Shown here: in pieces, positions 11,293-22,819 of the stretch
How the letters are laid out: each line of letters opens with the position of its first letter
How positions within the stretch are numbered: position 1 is the first letter of the stretch
Assembly (NCBI GenBank): GCA_009809945.1
Contig: WTPW01000078.1
Coordinates: 289,570-353,569, forward strand
Reading direction: 5' to 3'
From: Gigaspora margarita
Lineage: Eukaryota > Glomeromycota > Glomeromycetes > Diversisporales > Gigasporaceae
Length of the DNA: 64,000 nt
The notes under the pieces: generated by a model
The model's database searches: none
Told to the model about the DNA's origin: nothing
What the model saw: only the letters and a program-made list of their open reading frames with translations
Translations under genes and position numbers: made by a program

Positions 11293-13652
11293 AATATTTA
11301 ATAAAAATTAATTTTTTTTATAAAATATTTTAATATTTTATATAGGTCAGTGCAAAAAGATTTGTATTTCAAAAAATTTCATAATTTTGACTATAAGTAA
11401 AAGTTTTATATTTTATATTGAGTAAAATTATTCATTGCATCAGGTCAATGCAATTTATATATTGCTCTCCCAATCAAATTTCAAGATCAGGTGTAATGCT
11501 ACATGATCAGAAATTCAAAACAAACATTCATTTTGTCAAAAATCATCTATAACTTAAAATCGAGTATATGAAACTACTCTTTGGCTTCTAACAAAACAAT
11601 TCCTTGCAAAAATTTACTATAAACCTTCTCCTTACCCATATACACAATCTTTACCCTCACTCTATAGATGGTGATGAAATTACTTTTCTTAATGAAAATT
11701 TTTTGTAGAAATTATTTGATGTAAAATTGGTGAAATTGGTAAAATTAATTTTTTAATATCAAAAATTAATTTAAATTATATAAAAAATTAATTAAAACCA
11801 AACTAAATCAAATACAATAGTTGTTTTATATTTAATTTATAAAAATGTTAAAAATATTGAAATTTTTGTTGAAATTATTGTTAAAATTAAAAAAAATAAA
11901 ATGAATTTCACCACTATCTATACCTCACTCTAACCCTAGCTAATAAAAAAATATATTATTTTAATTGTTTTGGTTTTATGTTACATCTGATTTTATTGAT
12001 CTGTGGCAGGTATGACAATGTTGCATGTGCAATAAATAAATTTATTCTTTGATTAATTATTAAAAATTTTTTAATATCAAATAAAATAGGGTTTATCTAA
12101 CTTATTATATTATTTTTATTGATTTAATATTGTTTTATTTTAATAATTTATTATATATAATTTGCAGTATTTAAAAATAAAAAATTTTTGTTAAAAAAAG
12201 AGAAAAAAGTTTTTTTTAAAAAAAATATTTTAAATAATTTCACAATTATTATACAATAGTATAAGCTTTACTAAGCAAGTGCATTAATGTGTATATGATA
12301 AAGATATGGTTAAAATTTGAGCAAAGTTGAATCACTAGTTGTAAAAAATTAAGCTTTAAAGTGGGATAATTTGATTTTTTTATTTTTTTTTATTTTTTTT
12401 TATTGTTTGAGTTTATTTATATGTACCCTAAGGTACATGTACTCTATCATATAACCTATATAGATTACTATAAAATTTAAAATCAGGTATAATGTTACAT
12501 GTTTAGAAAAATTCAAAAAAACAAATGTTTGTTTTGACAAAAATCACTTATTTCACAAAAAATTGTATACTAAACCAGCATGGTGGACATTTGATTTGAT
12601 TGGTTAAAAAAATGTAAACAAGTAAACAATATGCATATTGTAGATCATTATATAAATTTAGATATTTAATAAACATAGCGGAAGTTTATTTTGATTGGTT
12701 GTCAAAACTTCCAGAAAAAATGTTGATCGTACTCCAGATAAAGTATCAGCCATACCTGGACAAGAATTTATTGCTTTCAAAAAATTAGTTAATACTTTCT
12801 GAAGACGCGTATTATAGACTACAATACATTAATTTGCTTCATAATAGCTACTTTAATTCATCTTTCACAATGTATATACTATTCTTTTCGTAATAAGTAT
12901 ATTAATTTACAATAAACAATTAAGTTTCATAATACATTATTAAACTAGATTCAAGATACGCAAACATTTCTAACCACTACTTCTATACTGTAGATGTTGT
13001 ACTGTATTTATAGGCTATACTTATAACCTAAATAAATATAACAAAAAAAATTAAAGTACAGTTTAGAATGTAGTTCAAAATAGTATTTTTATTAGGCAAG
13101 CAAAACTAGTAGAAATAAAATCTTGCAACATCACTCACCAATTGCTTAGGTCACCGGACTACCTTCCAGCCTTTTAAAATCTTTGCTTCTCATCTAGATC
13201 TTGAAACTTCTGTATCCCACTGTATCCCAAGTTAAAAAACAATAAAACCCAAGATAAAATACTAACGACTCAAGTTGATTTTACATTACGTATTACAAAA
13301 AAAATTTCTCATATGATATGATCATTTTTACTTATAAAAGTACTTTAAAAATTACAGTTGACTATATAAAAAAAGATCATCACCAATCATATTTAGTTTA
13401 ATTTTAGCCTATTAGAGTCATTAAAATCATTATAATTTCTCCAATACTTAACATAGACTTCCGCTACAGGTCTAATAAAACTCTGCATTTAAATTCGGAT
13501 CTGATGCAAATTTTAATCTGATCTGCAATGTATACATTCTTGCATCAAATGTTAATTTAAAATCCTCCATTTTTAAAGCAACCAGGACAAATTGACGTTT
13601 TATAGAATGAATTGGAGTTGAAAAGAATTAGCATAAAATAAAATCAGCAGAG
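11293..13652. repeat. AT-rich intergenic DNA with dispersed repeat pair
   Basis: No supported gene. A segment at about 11476-11550 (GTAATGCTACATGATCAGAA ... TTTTGTCAAAAATCA) recurs diverged at about 12480-12555. A block at about 12570-12606 (ACTAAACCAGCATGG ... TTTGATTTGATTGG) has an inverted relative at about 17570-17608. These look like remnants of short elements. Confidence 0.5.
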
Positions 13653-15490
13653 ATGAATAACGCTAATAAAAAAGGAATTGAAGAGGATGATCTTAATGAA
13701 ATTGGTACTGAAAAGGATGAACATATAGCATTCATTCAGTATCAAAAATTAACAGAGAAGGGAGATGCCAGAGGAATATATAATGTTGGATATTGTTGAA
13801 AGAATGACAATAAGGCATTCATTTACTATCAAAAATCAGCAGAAATGGGAAATGCAATTGGAACACTTGCATTAGGAAACTGTTATGGAGATAGAATTGG
13901 AGTTGAAAAGGATGAATGCAAGGCATTTGTTTATTATCAAAAATCAGCAGAGATGGAAGAAGCTAGTGGAATTCATATGATGGGATACTGTTATCAAAAT
14001 GGGATTGGAGTTGAAAAGGATAAACATAAAGCATTCATTTATTACCAAAAATTAGCTGATATAGAGAACGCCAGTGGAATAAATAATGTTGGGTATTGTT
14101 ATCAAAATGGAATCAGAGTTAAAAAAAGATGAGCATATAGCATTCATTTATTATCAAAAATTAGCCAAAATAAAAGACACCTGTGGAACATTTAATGTTA
14201 AACATTGTTATCGCATAGTCGCGGAATAATGCTCATGGGCATTATTTTGAAAATTAAACCCTCTAAAATAACATATTGCGATCTCGAATTAACGCCCATG
14301 GGCATTCCAAATTAATACACATCTCAATATGCCCTAAATAAAAATTAAAGAAACCAAAATGTACTCTGGAACTAGATTCAGTACCAAGTAAACCTACTTC
14401 CGAGCCTAACAAAATTGTTCCTCACATTAAAACAAGTGGGTTTACTTAGTGCCTACCTAGTTCCAGCACATTTTTTTAATTTTATGATAATTAAGGGATA
14501 TGATTCAAAAAAGTCATCCCTTATTTCAAAATAATGCACATGGGCATACTTGAAATGATGCGCAGGTCAATTAATTAACGCGCAGATAGGCATTATTCCG
14601 CAGCTATATGGTATCAAAAAGGAATTGAAATAGAAAAGGATAAATATAATGCATTCATTTATTATCAAAGTCCGCTGACTTTGTTGCAATAAATGAAGTT
14701 GGATATTGTTATCTTAATGGAATTGGTGTTGAAAAGGATGAACATAAAGCATTCATATATTATCAAAAATCAGCGGAAATGGGAGATGTTGATGGAATTT
14801 ATAATGTTGAATATTGTTATGATAAGGGAATCAGAGTTGAAAAGAATGAACATATGGCATTTATTTATTATCAAAAATCTGCTGAAATGAGGGACGCTCG
14901 CGGAAGATTTAATGTTAGATATTATTATCAAAAAGGAATTGGAGTTGAAAAGGATGTATATAAGGCATTCACTTATTANCAAAAATCAGCAGAAATAGGG
15001 TACGCTAGTGGAACACTAGCGCTTGCAGACTGTTATAAAAATGGAATTGGAGTTAAGAAGGATGAACATAAGNCCTTCATTTATTATAAAGAATCAGCTN
15101 AGATNGGAAANGCTGATGGAACATATAATGTTGGATATTGTTATGACAATGGTATAGAGTTAGAAAGGATGAATATAAGGCATTCAATTATTATCAAAAA
15201 TTAGAGACGCCTAGGGAATGTATAATGTTGGATATTGTTATAGTGAAGGAATCGGAGTTAAAGAGAATAAACATAAGGCATTTATTTTTTATCAAAAATC
15301 AGCAGACATGGGAGACGCTAGAATGTATAATGTCAGATATTGTTATTTTAATGGAATTGGTATTGAAAAGGATGAACATAAGGCATTATTCAATACCATA
15401 AATCAGTAGAGGTCAGGCATACATATACTAAAGGAATAAATTTGGTTGGATATTGTTATAAAAATGGTGTTGGTGTTAAAAAGAATGATT
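13653..15490 (+). pseudogene. Sel1-repeat (SLR) protein pseudogene
   Basis: About a dozen ~36-residue Sel1-like repeats of the form YNVGYCYDNGIGVEKDEH followed by KAFIYYQKSAEMGDA are read on the plus strand, in changing frames. Sel1 repeats form alpha-helical solenoids used as protein-interaction scaffolds; the family is very large in Rhizophagus. A possible start is ATG 13653. The reading is broken: TGA at 13797-13799 ends the first repeat, a frame change follows an A-run near 14118-14124, an unrelated ~400-bp element sits at about 14213-14611, and further frame changes occur between 15160 and 15410. Ambiguous bases at about 14979 and 15073-15111 add uncertainty. It is probably dead, though correct splicing of some parts cannot be excluded. 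Confidence 0.8.
14213..14611. mobile_element. ~400-bp inverted-repeat element inserted in the Sel1 gene
   Basis: The left end contains TAGTCGCGGAATAATGC and the right end, inverted, TAGCTGCGGAATAATGC. Further inside, CTGGAACTAGATTCAGTACC at about 14360 is mirrored by CTGGAACTAGGTAGGCACTA near 14465, so the element has two levels of inverted repeats. It interrupts an otherwise continuous Sel1 repeat. TATC lies on both sides, but the target duplication is not certain. No coding capacity. Confidence 0.75.
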
Positions 15491-15499
15491 TGATTTGTA

Positions 15500-16069
15500 A
15501 GTACATATGTATATACATATATAAGTATATCTAAACAAACTTTTCAAATAATTAAAAATATTAGTGCTTATTCACTTTTACTTTGATTTCTTATTTCATT
15601 GATTTAGGACAATGATTATAATAGTGGATATATTTAAAATATGGTATTTTCTTTATATTTATATTAAATTGGTCTGCTAGTATAGTCTAAAATATGACAA
15701 AAAATTTTGCTGCTCCTTAAGTTATTCTATCTCGGTAAGGTTATAAATTATCTGCTACTTTTCATTAAGTCTCACTTATTTAGGTTAATTTAATCGGAAT
15801 GTATAAAATAATTTGTTAATAAAAATATTCTTATTAGTTTTATTAGTTTATCGTCCGTGCTGATTTGCTTGATAAATAATCTTTTGTTCAAGTCGATTTA
15901 GTCATTATTATTTATTAATCGAAATTTTTGAAATAATCTGTGTATCTATTATTAATTTTTTATTCATGCTGGTTTATAATGAAAATTTATATACAAAATA
16001 TTTATTACAAATTTTAGTCTTATCTGAACACAAGTTGTATGGTGCTCTTGCAAAATGCATTTGCTAAAT
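15500..16069. other. AT-rich DNA, no gene seen
   Basis: Only short frames; no repeat or domain recognised. Confidence 0.5.
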
Positions 16070-16790
16070 GCTATAACCAAATCTAACTATCATGCTATGT
16101 CTAAATCTAACTATTATACTACTGTATATCCCAAATGCTATACCAAATTTAACTATCATGTCTATACCTAAATCTAATTATGTTACATCTTAAATCTAAC
16201 TATTGTGTCTATGCCTAAATCTAACTACTATATTGAACTATATATGTCCTAAATTTAACTATTTGCTACATCCTGAATCGAACTTATATAATATGGTTCA
16301 AATTCAAATCAACTATCATGCTATATCTAAATCTAACTTGTGCTATGTCCCGAATTTAACTACATGCTATATATTATGCTACTATATATCCTAAATTTGT
16401 CAAATCTATCATGCTATACCTAAATCTAACTATCATATTATGTCCCAAATCTAACTATTGTGCTATATTATAACCAAATCTAACTATTGCACTATACTTG
16501 AATCTAACTATCTCAAAATACTAACTGAATTTAACTATCATGTCTATATTATGTTACATCTTAAATCTAACTATCGTATTATGTATTGAATCTATTATAC
16601 TACACCAAAATCTAACTATCATACTATGTTCTGAATTTAACTATATACTATGTTCTGAATCTAACTATTTGCTACATTCTGAATCTGCTACTAAATATAA
16701 CTATTATATTTCGAATCTAATTATCATTACTATGTTTGAATCTAACTATTGTACTATGTTCAAATCTATATTGCGCTATATTTGAATTTG
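16070..16790. repeat. ~25-bp minisatellite
   Basis: More than twenty degenerate copies of AAATCTAACTATCATGCTAT followed by RTCCT. Unit length varies by a few bases. A short outlier with the same unit is at about 17093-17170. Confidence 0.85.
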
Positions 16791-16870
16791 GGAACTGGAG
16801 TTAAACTTGGAGAAGTATTAGGCATAACAGAACCAATTCCTTGAAAGAGTAGTGAATTAACACTTGGTAT
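16791..16870 (-). other. Possible orphan exon, low confidence
   Basis: On the minus strand a TATTATATAG acceptor-like site precedes an open stretch reading PSVNSLLFQGIGSVMPNTSP then SLTPVPKF, with codon use unlike the surrounding satellite. No partner exon was found; it may be a gene fragment left between two minisatellite blocks. Confidence 0.25.
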
Positions 16871-17179
16871 CTATATAATAATTAAAAATAGTACATAGTA
16901 ATTAATAATATTGTATATTTATAAATTAATTATAATACCTCAAAATTATTAAATAATATTAAAAGATTTGATACACTTTTTTTAATATTCCAATGTGACT
17001 TTATATCTATACTTGCTCTTCGAGTATATACTAAACTCTTTTAAAGTGTTTATTAATTTCTAAGCTTGTTTAAAAGAAATATGTACATACTATATTTAAA
17101 TCTAACTATATATATATTATACTATGTACTACATTCAGAATCTAACTATTGTACTATTTCTACTAGTATGCTACATCTG

Positions 17180-18560
17180 GCTAAAAAAAAATTGTCACTA
17201 TTGCCATACTCCACAATGGCTATTTTACCCTATCTTCCTCTCAAAGCGGCCAAAGTTTTCCCTTGTCAGAAAAAAAATCTGTGTTAGTTAGTTCTCACTT
17301 AAATTTTTTTCGAATTTGAAAGCTTATTACCTCATTTGTTGTATATTACTTACCAAAATTTGCTCTCTAAGCAAAGTCATTAGTGTAAATGATCTATACT
17401 GATCTTTTTTCACTATAGACGTGCGAAGAGGTAAAAAATACTATAAGATGTTTTAAGAAAAAATTATTATATGAAACCACGAGTTGCCAATTGACAATAT
17501 GGTTTTTCATAGTAAGAGTTACTTTAAAAATTTTTATTTATGTTGTGTAACTCAAAAATCTTCAAGCCAATCAAATCGAATGTTCGCCATGCTTACTAAA
17601 CCACCTTTTGTGCATTAATAAAAAGTTTTTCTTGAGCGATTTTACTATATAATAGCCTAAACTCTAATTCTAACATAGTTTTTACTCTAATTCTAATCTA
17701 TATTAGTATTACAGTTTTTTGCAATATTATATAATCAAAATAAAGGGTACAAAAAATTTAATGTACTCTATGAATATATTTACATTAATTCTTATTTTTT
17801 TTTTTAAAATTTCAAAGTATCTATTTTGAAACTAGAAAGTTTTATTTAAGATTATTAGAACCATTAGAGATTCTCATAGAAATCTCTGGCATTTGTTATA
17901 TTGATAAGAGTACAACTAGCCACATGTACACTTTTGGTGTCTAATTTAAGTGGTCTGCTCTAAGGTTTTACACTAGTTGCTATACCTGCAACCCAACTAT
18001 AAGAATTGCATATTTGAACTCTTTGATCCCTGTTTCTCTTGCCAACCCAATTCTGTATTACCAAAACACAATGGTTCCAGATTCTTTTCATATCATTAGA
18101 ACCCAGCTAGGTATTTTTGGTCCTGTTATTCTTGTAAAAAAACTTGGTAAAATAGTACCTGTTCTATGGATTTACTTATTTGTGCTAGTAATACAGCCCA
18201 AAAAATGAAATTTAATTTTCTAAATAAACAAAGTGTGTAATAATGCAAAGTTAGGATTAGAAGATTAGCTTTAGGAGGTATAGCTATAAATAGTTGCCCA
18301 TTAAATATAAAATTTCATCCCCAACATTTTTAATTAGTGCATAATGGTCGATTTAAATACTATTTTTGGCGTATTTTCACTTTTTCTTTTTCTGCACATG
18401 TTTAGAATTCATGTTGGGCTGATCTGAAATGATCAAAATTCGACCTTACTGATTGGTAGTTGCCTTTTTAGAAGTTTGTATTACCAGTACAAATAAGTAA
18501 AGCCCCTGTTCTATTTTAGGTACTCATCTATACTTCATTAATATGCATATTCGCTAAGGC
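17180..18560. other. AT-rich region with small inverted repeats
   Basis: No gene supported. A ~50-bp inverted pair (arms about 18148-18200 and 18478-18530, sharing ACAAATAAGTAAA and GTTCTAT blocks) suggests a decayed MITE. The segment near 17570-17608 is the inverted relative of one near 12.6 kb. Confidence 0.45.
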
Positions 18561-18579
18561 TTATATTTGCAGTTAAAAG

Positions 18580-18918
18580 TTATCTTAAACTACTACTATT
18601 ACCTACTTCTGCTCTTGTAAGGTTCACTTCAATCCTAACATCCACCTCTACTGTCCTTTGTCTTTTCTGGCATGTCTCACAAGTTTTTACATATTCTTGA
18701 ATATCTTGGTACATTTGATCCCAATAATATCGTTCATCTATTTTATAGTACATAGCATCAGTTCCCAGATGTCCAGCAGTGGGATGTTTGTGCATCATAT
18801 AAAGGATCGGTTCTACTTCTGTCCATTTAATAACTCTAAAGGGGTGTTCAGCATCTTTTCTATTTCTTTTATATAGGAGGTTATGTCTAATTTCAAAATA
18901 TCTAGCCTGATTAATCAA
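18580..18918 (-). pseudogene. Integrase zinc-binding N-terminus of the Gypsy fossil
   Basis: Shows the HHCC pattern: HKHPTAGHLG then CETCQKRQR, with YYWDQMYQDIQEYVKTC between. The DDE catalytic core that should follow is not present in this window. Confidence 0.85.
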
Positions 18919-19001
18919 TTGTTTCTTCTGATAGTCTGTAAATTCTTCTGGTATTTTGTCTGATTCTAAGTAATTGTAAAGTTGAATATAGCGATCTAAA
19001 T

Positions 19002-19439
19002 TTATGGTCTAGATAGTTTATCTGTCTGTTTCAGTAGGCGTGATAAAGCATCAACATTAGAGTGAATTCTTTCTGGTTTGTGAAGGATTTCAAAGTTATA
19101 AGGTTGGAGTTTAAGAATCCATTGTCCAATCCTTCCTTTGGNTTCAGCAGAGCGTAGCCATTTCAAGGCAGAGTGGTCTGTAACTAATATAAAATGGGTA
19201 GTGCCTAAATATTTGTGAAAGTGTTCAATAGCCCAAACTACAGCAGCACATTCTAACTCTGTTGCGCCATAGTTTACTTCTTCTTTTCTCAGGCTTTTGC
19301 TTGCATATGCGATTGGATGTTCTTTCTGATTGTGGTCTAGTTGGCTGAGGGTGGCACCAAATTTATAGTAAGAAGCATCGGTAGCCAAAATAAATGTCTT
19401 TCTAAAATCTGGATAGGCTAATATAGAGGCAGCAATAAG
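19002..19439 (-). pseudogene. RNase H region of the Gypsy fossil
   Basis: Motifs ATDASYYKFGATLSQ, HPIAYASKSL, TELECAAVVWAIEHFHKYL and LVTDHSALKWL show the Ty3/Gypsy RNase H domain directly downstream of the RT. Confidence 0.9.
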
Positions 19440-20160
19440 TCAGTTCTTTAATTCTATGAAGGCTTCTTGTTGAACATGGGTCCATCGGTAGGGTTCATCT
19501 TTTTGTAACAATCGATTTAATGGTTTAGCAATAGCAGAGAAGTTTTGGATAAATTGTCTATAGTATCCAGCTAANCCTAAGAATGAACNAAGTTCNGTTA
19601 TNNTTCGTGGTGGTNGTATCTTTTNAACGGCTTCTATTTTTGCAGGGTCTGGGGCTNTTCCATTAGGTGCNATNATATGTCCTAAGAAANGTAAACGTTG
19701 CATCCAGAAATTACATTTCTCGATGTTAAGGCGTAATCCAGCTTTCTTAATTCTTTGAAAGACTTCATTTAAATGTCTAAGGTGGTCATCGAATGTTCGA
19801 GAATATACTATAGTATCGTCTAGATAAACTACTACAAACTTCCATGCAATTCCATCATATACTCGGTCCATAAGNCTTTGAAANGTAGCAGGNGCATTAC
19901 AAAGTCNNAAAGGCATTACATTAAACTCGTAGGTTCTATAGCGGGTTACAAATGCAGTCTTTTCTTTGTCTCGAGGGTGCATTGCAACTTGCCAGTATCT
20001 ACTTGCAAGATCCAAAGTAGAAAACCAATGTGATCCAGCAAGGGTATCCAATATTTCATCTATGCGAGGCAGAGGGTATGCATCCTTTTTGGTAATATTA
20101 TTGAGCTTTCTATAGTCTACACAAAAGCGTAATTTTCCATTTTTCTTTTTCACTAAGATG
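19440..20160 (-). pseudogene. Reverse transcriptase region of the Gypsy fossil
   Basis: Contains RFCVDYRKLNNITKKDAYPL, STLDLASRYWQVAMHP and the catalytic VVYLDDTIVYS motif, all diagnostic for Ty3/Gypsy reverse transcriptase, then LAGYYRQFI of the connection region. Several bases here are ambiguous. Confidence 0.9.
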
Positions 20161-20668
20161 ACAGGGGAAGTCCAGGGGCTATCGGAGGGTCAGATAAGCT
20201 TGTGTTTTATCATCTTTTGGATTTCCTCTTTGATGAATATCTGTTCATTTGGGGGTACAGAGTAAGATCTAGAGCAAATTGGAAGTACTTCTTCTGTAAA
20301 GATACAATGAGAAACTAAGTCAGTTCTACCTAGTTCATTCATGTCTGTTGCAAAAATATCTGAAAATTTTTCAAGTAATTGTCTAAATCTATATCCTTGT
20401 TCTGCAGTAAGAGGGCCTATATTTAATGAGGTACTAGGGGTTAGGGTAAATTCTTCATAGGGGATAAGGGTGTCTATACTATATATAGGGGTAGGTACTA
20501 AGTCTACAGAGGAATGTTCAAGGGGTCTATCTATACTATTGTCTGAAACAATAGGTAGTTTGTCATCCTGCCTAGGATTATCTAAAAATTTTGATTGGCA
20601 AAAAGGATTGTAAGAGCATTAGTTCTTTGTTGTTGATATTGGGTATCTTGTTGAATAAATTGAAGTAG

Positions 20669-21094
20669 TCATTGGTTAAAGGTTTCAAGTTTTTGGACTT
20701 GTTGTAGTTGTTCAATGGTCTGATTCTGTAAAGTAATTCGTTGTTGTAATTCTTCTAAAGCATCTATAGTAACAATATTTGGTCTATTTTCCACAAGTTC
20801 CTTATTAGGTTCTTCTGGTACAGTTTCTGGTTCTGGCTCAAATATGGATAGTGGTGGAGGTTCACTGTCAGCACAGTATCCATCATGTTCATCTAGTTCT
20901 TCTTGGTGTTTAACATGAAGACATTCCTTGCAAAGATCAACAGGGTCTGAGAAGTTTCTTCTAAGGTTAGCAAGAGTAGTTTCTTTGCAGAATTCAGGAT
21001 GGCTAGTATCAAAAGAAATTTCAAAGGCTTGTTGTAGTTGAGTTTCTTCATTTCCTTCTAGAAGACCATATTCAGCATGAAGAATTAAAGACAT
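20669..21094 (-). pseudogene. Acidic and coiled region (Gypsy fossil)
   Basis: Reads an acidic, proline-rich stretch (PPPLSIFEPEPETVPEEPN) followed by a Gln/Leu-rich segment (ELQQRITLQNQTIEQLQQVQ) with heptad-like spacing, so probably a coiled coil. No family recognised. It lies between the knuckle cluster and the reverse transcriptase. Confidence 0.5.
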
Positions 21095-21106
21095 TTCTTC
21101 CGGGCT

Positions 21107-21871
21107 CTATGGTTGGTAAATTCGATCAGTCACTTGAGGTTCCAAGGCTTCAGCTAGATATTGATTACTTTCTTCTAAGAAAAACTTGGCTAGTCTGTAA
21201 ATGCGAGTCTGGTTTATTTCATATTGAGATCCAGTACTACAGTTGGATTCAGTGTAATGTCTGATTCTGGTCCACAGGTTATAGTTAGGGTTATAGAGGA
21301 TGTCTTGTCCTGCTTTATAAGCGTAAAGGTGTTCGAGGTCACAAAACCAAAGGGCTTGTTCTAGGCTTTCTAAGCTATACATCCTNGAGGTAGGTCTAGT
21401 TTCTTCACAAATCTTGCATGGGACAAGAGTTCCACATCCATCTCCTTGGTCATAATAATAGATACGTTGAGGGTCATCTGAGGAAAGTTCATAATGATAA
21501 TCAGAATAACATCCACGGCAAACAAACTGATTGTTAAGGGCTCGTAAGTCTTCTGGTCTATTTGGTTTTTGGCAGTAACAGCAATGGTGAGTACGCTTTG
21601 AGCTATAATTATACAGTCTTTTGGCTTCAACGGCATCAGGATCACATCCACATTGACAAACCTGGTTCTGTTCCTTGAGAGTTGCAAGAGGACAATCAAT
21701 AGCAATATGGCCGGTCATTCGACAAGTATGACAAACATTTTCAGAGCAGTTTCGATACAGGTGGTCATTTTCATAGCAAATGCGACAAGAGGTTCTTCTA
21801 GGTAATTGTTGAGGGCAATGGACAGCAATATGTCCTTCCTGTTGACAATGGTTACAACGATTGGTAGGCAA
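21107..21871 (-). pseudogene. Extra zinc-knuckle cluster between protease and RT (Gypsy fossil)
   Basis: Three CX2CX4HX4C knuckles occur in a row (CNHCQQEGHIAVHC, CRICYENDHLYRNC, CHTCRMTGHIAIDC), followed by further Cys pairs (CQCGC, CCYCQK, CRGC, CKIC) that could form a larger metal-binding module. Knuckles are normally at the end of gag, and this element has one there too, so a second cluster after the protease is unusual. Function unknown; nucleic-acid binding is an inference. Confidence 0.7.
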
Positions 21872-21930
21872 TTGGCAAAGAAGTGATCAGGCGATCCACA
21901 GTTTCCACATACATGAGGAGTAGGAGGGTT

Positions 21931-22572
21931 TCATCTTCTATGTCTAGGCTGATAGATAATCCAGGGGTTGGCATCATCATCAGAAGTAGAGATCATGTTT
22001 GGTTCTCGGTTAAAAGCATAAGCTTCTTGGGGTACTAAATATTCTTGTTTATAAGTATCTAATTTAGCAGGGTCAGTAACAGTAGGTTGCGATGGTAGTG
22101 GTTGGTTACTTTCATAAGTAGTNGAGATAGTATGTTTCTTGTTTTTCCATCTAAATGAATAGCGTCCATTTTTCCAATTATAACTGGCTTCAACTTTCTT
22201 TGACCAGTCATTTCCAAGCAATAGCGAGTAGGAAGTAGCAGGTACAACTTCAACAGTAATAGGTACAATGGTACCATTAATTTCCACAGGTAAGTCTTGA
22301 ATAATTCCTAGAGGGCGAGCAGAGGTTCCAGTAGCAGATATAATAAGGCTAGTAGAGGCTTGTTCTATTTTTAATCCTAAGTCTTGGACTACGTTGTGAG
22401 CAATCATACTAATAGAGGCTCCACTATCAATGATAGCTTGGTAGGGCTTTTGATTCAGTTGAACATTGCATTTTACAGGTGTGGTATGAGCAGGTGTCTG
22501 GATCAAGTTAGCAGTTTTTGCTTCTTCATACAAATAGGAGGATAAAGCAATATGAACAGAGGCATTGTTCAA
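21931..22572 (-). pseudogene. Aspartic protease region of the Gypsy fossil
   Basis: The active-site motif AIIDSGASISMIA is present, with a following hydrophobic GLKIEQ and a later LLLGNDW that fits the second conserved part of retropepsins. It would process the polyprotein. Confidence 0.8.
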
Positions 22573-22819
22573 AAGTGTTTCCCATTTCTGTGGATTGAGA
22601 GTTTGGTTGGAAGCGGTACTGGTAGCGGTAGGAGGAGTTCCATCAAGATAATTAACATTCCTATAATAAGGTGAGGGGGTACGATTAGAGGGTCTCCATA
22701 AAAGTTAGAGGATCTATCACGACTCCTGGAACGGTAGTCATCTCGGTCATTTCGGTTGTCTCTATTTCTTGAACGACTTCGATCTCGATTATAATTATCC
22801 CTATCCCTATTATAATTAT

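Noticed and set aside
16070-16790. CRISPR-like regular repeats
   Set aside because: Eukaryotic minisatellite: repeats are degenerate and contiguous, with no unique spacers of constant length.
12572-17608. One 5-kb transposon bounded by the inverted blocks at 12.6 and 17.6 kb
   Set aside because: The blocks are only ~40 bp alike, no target duplication was found, and the interior is heterogeneous; two separate relics are likelier.
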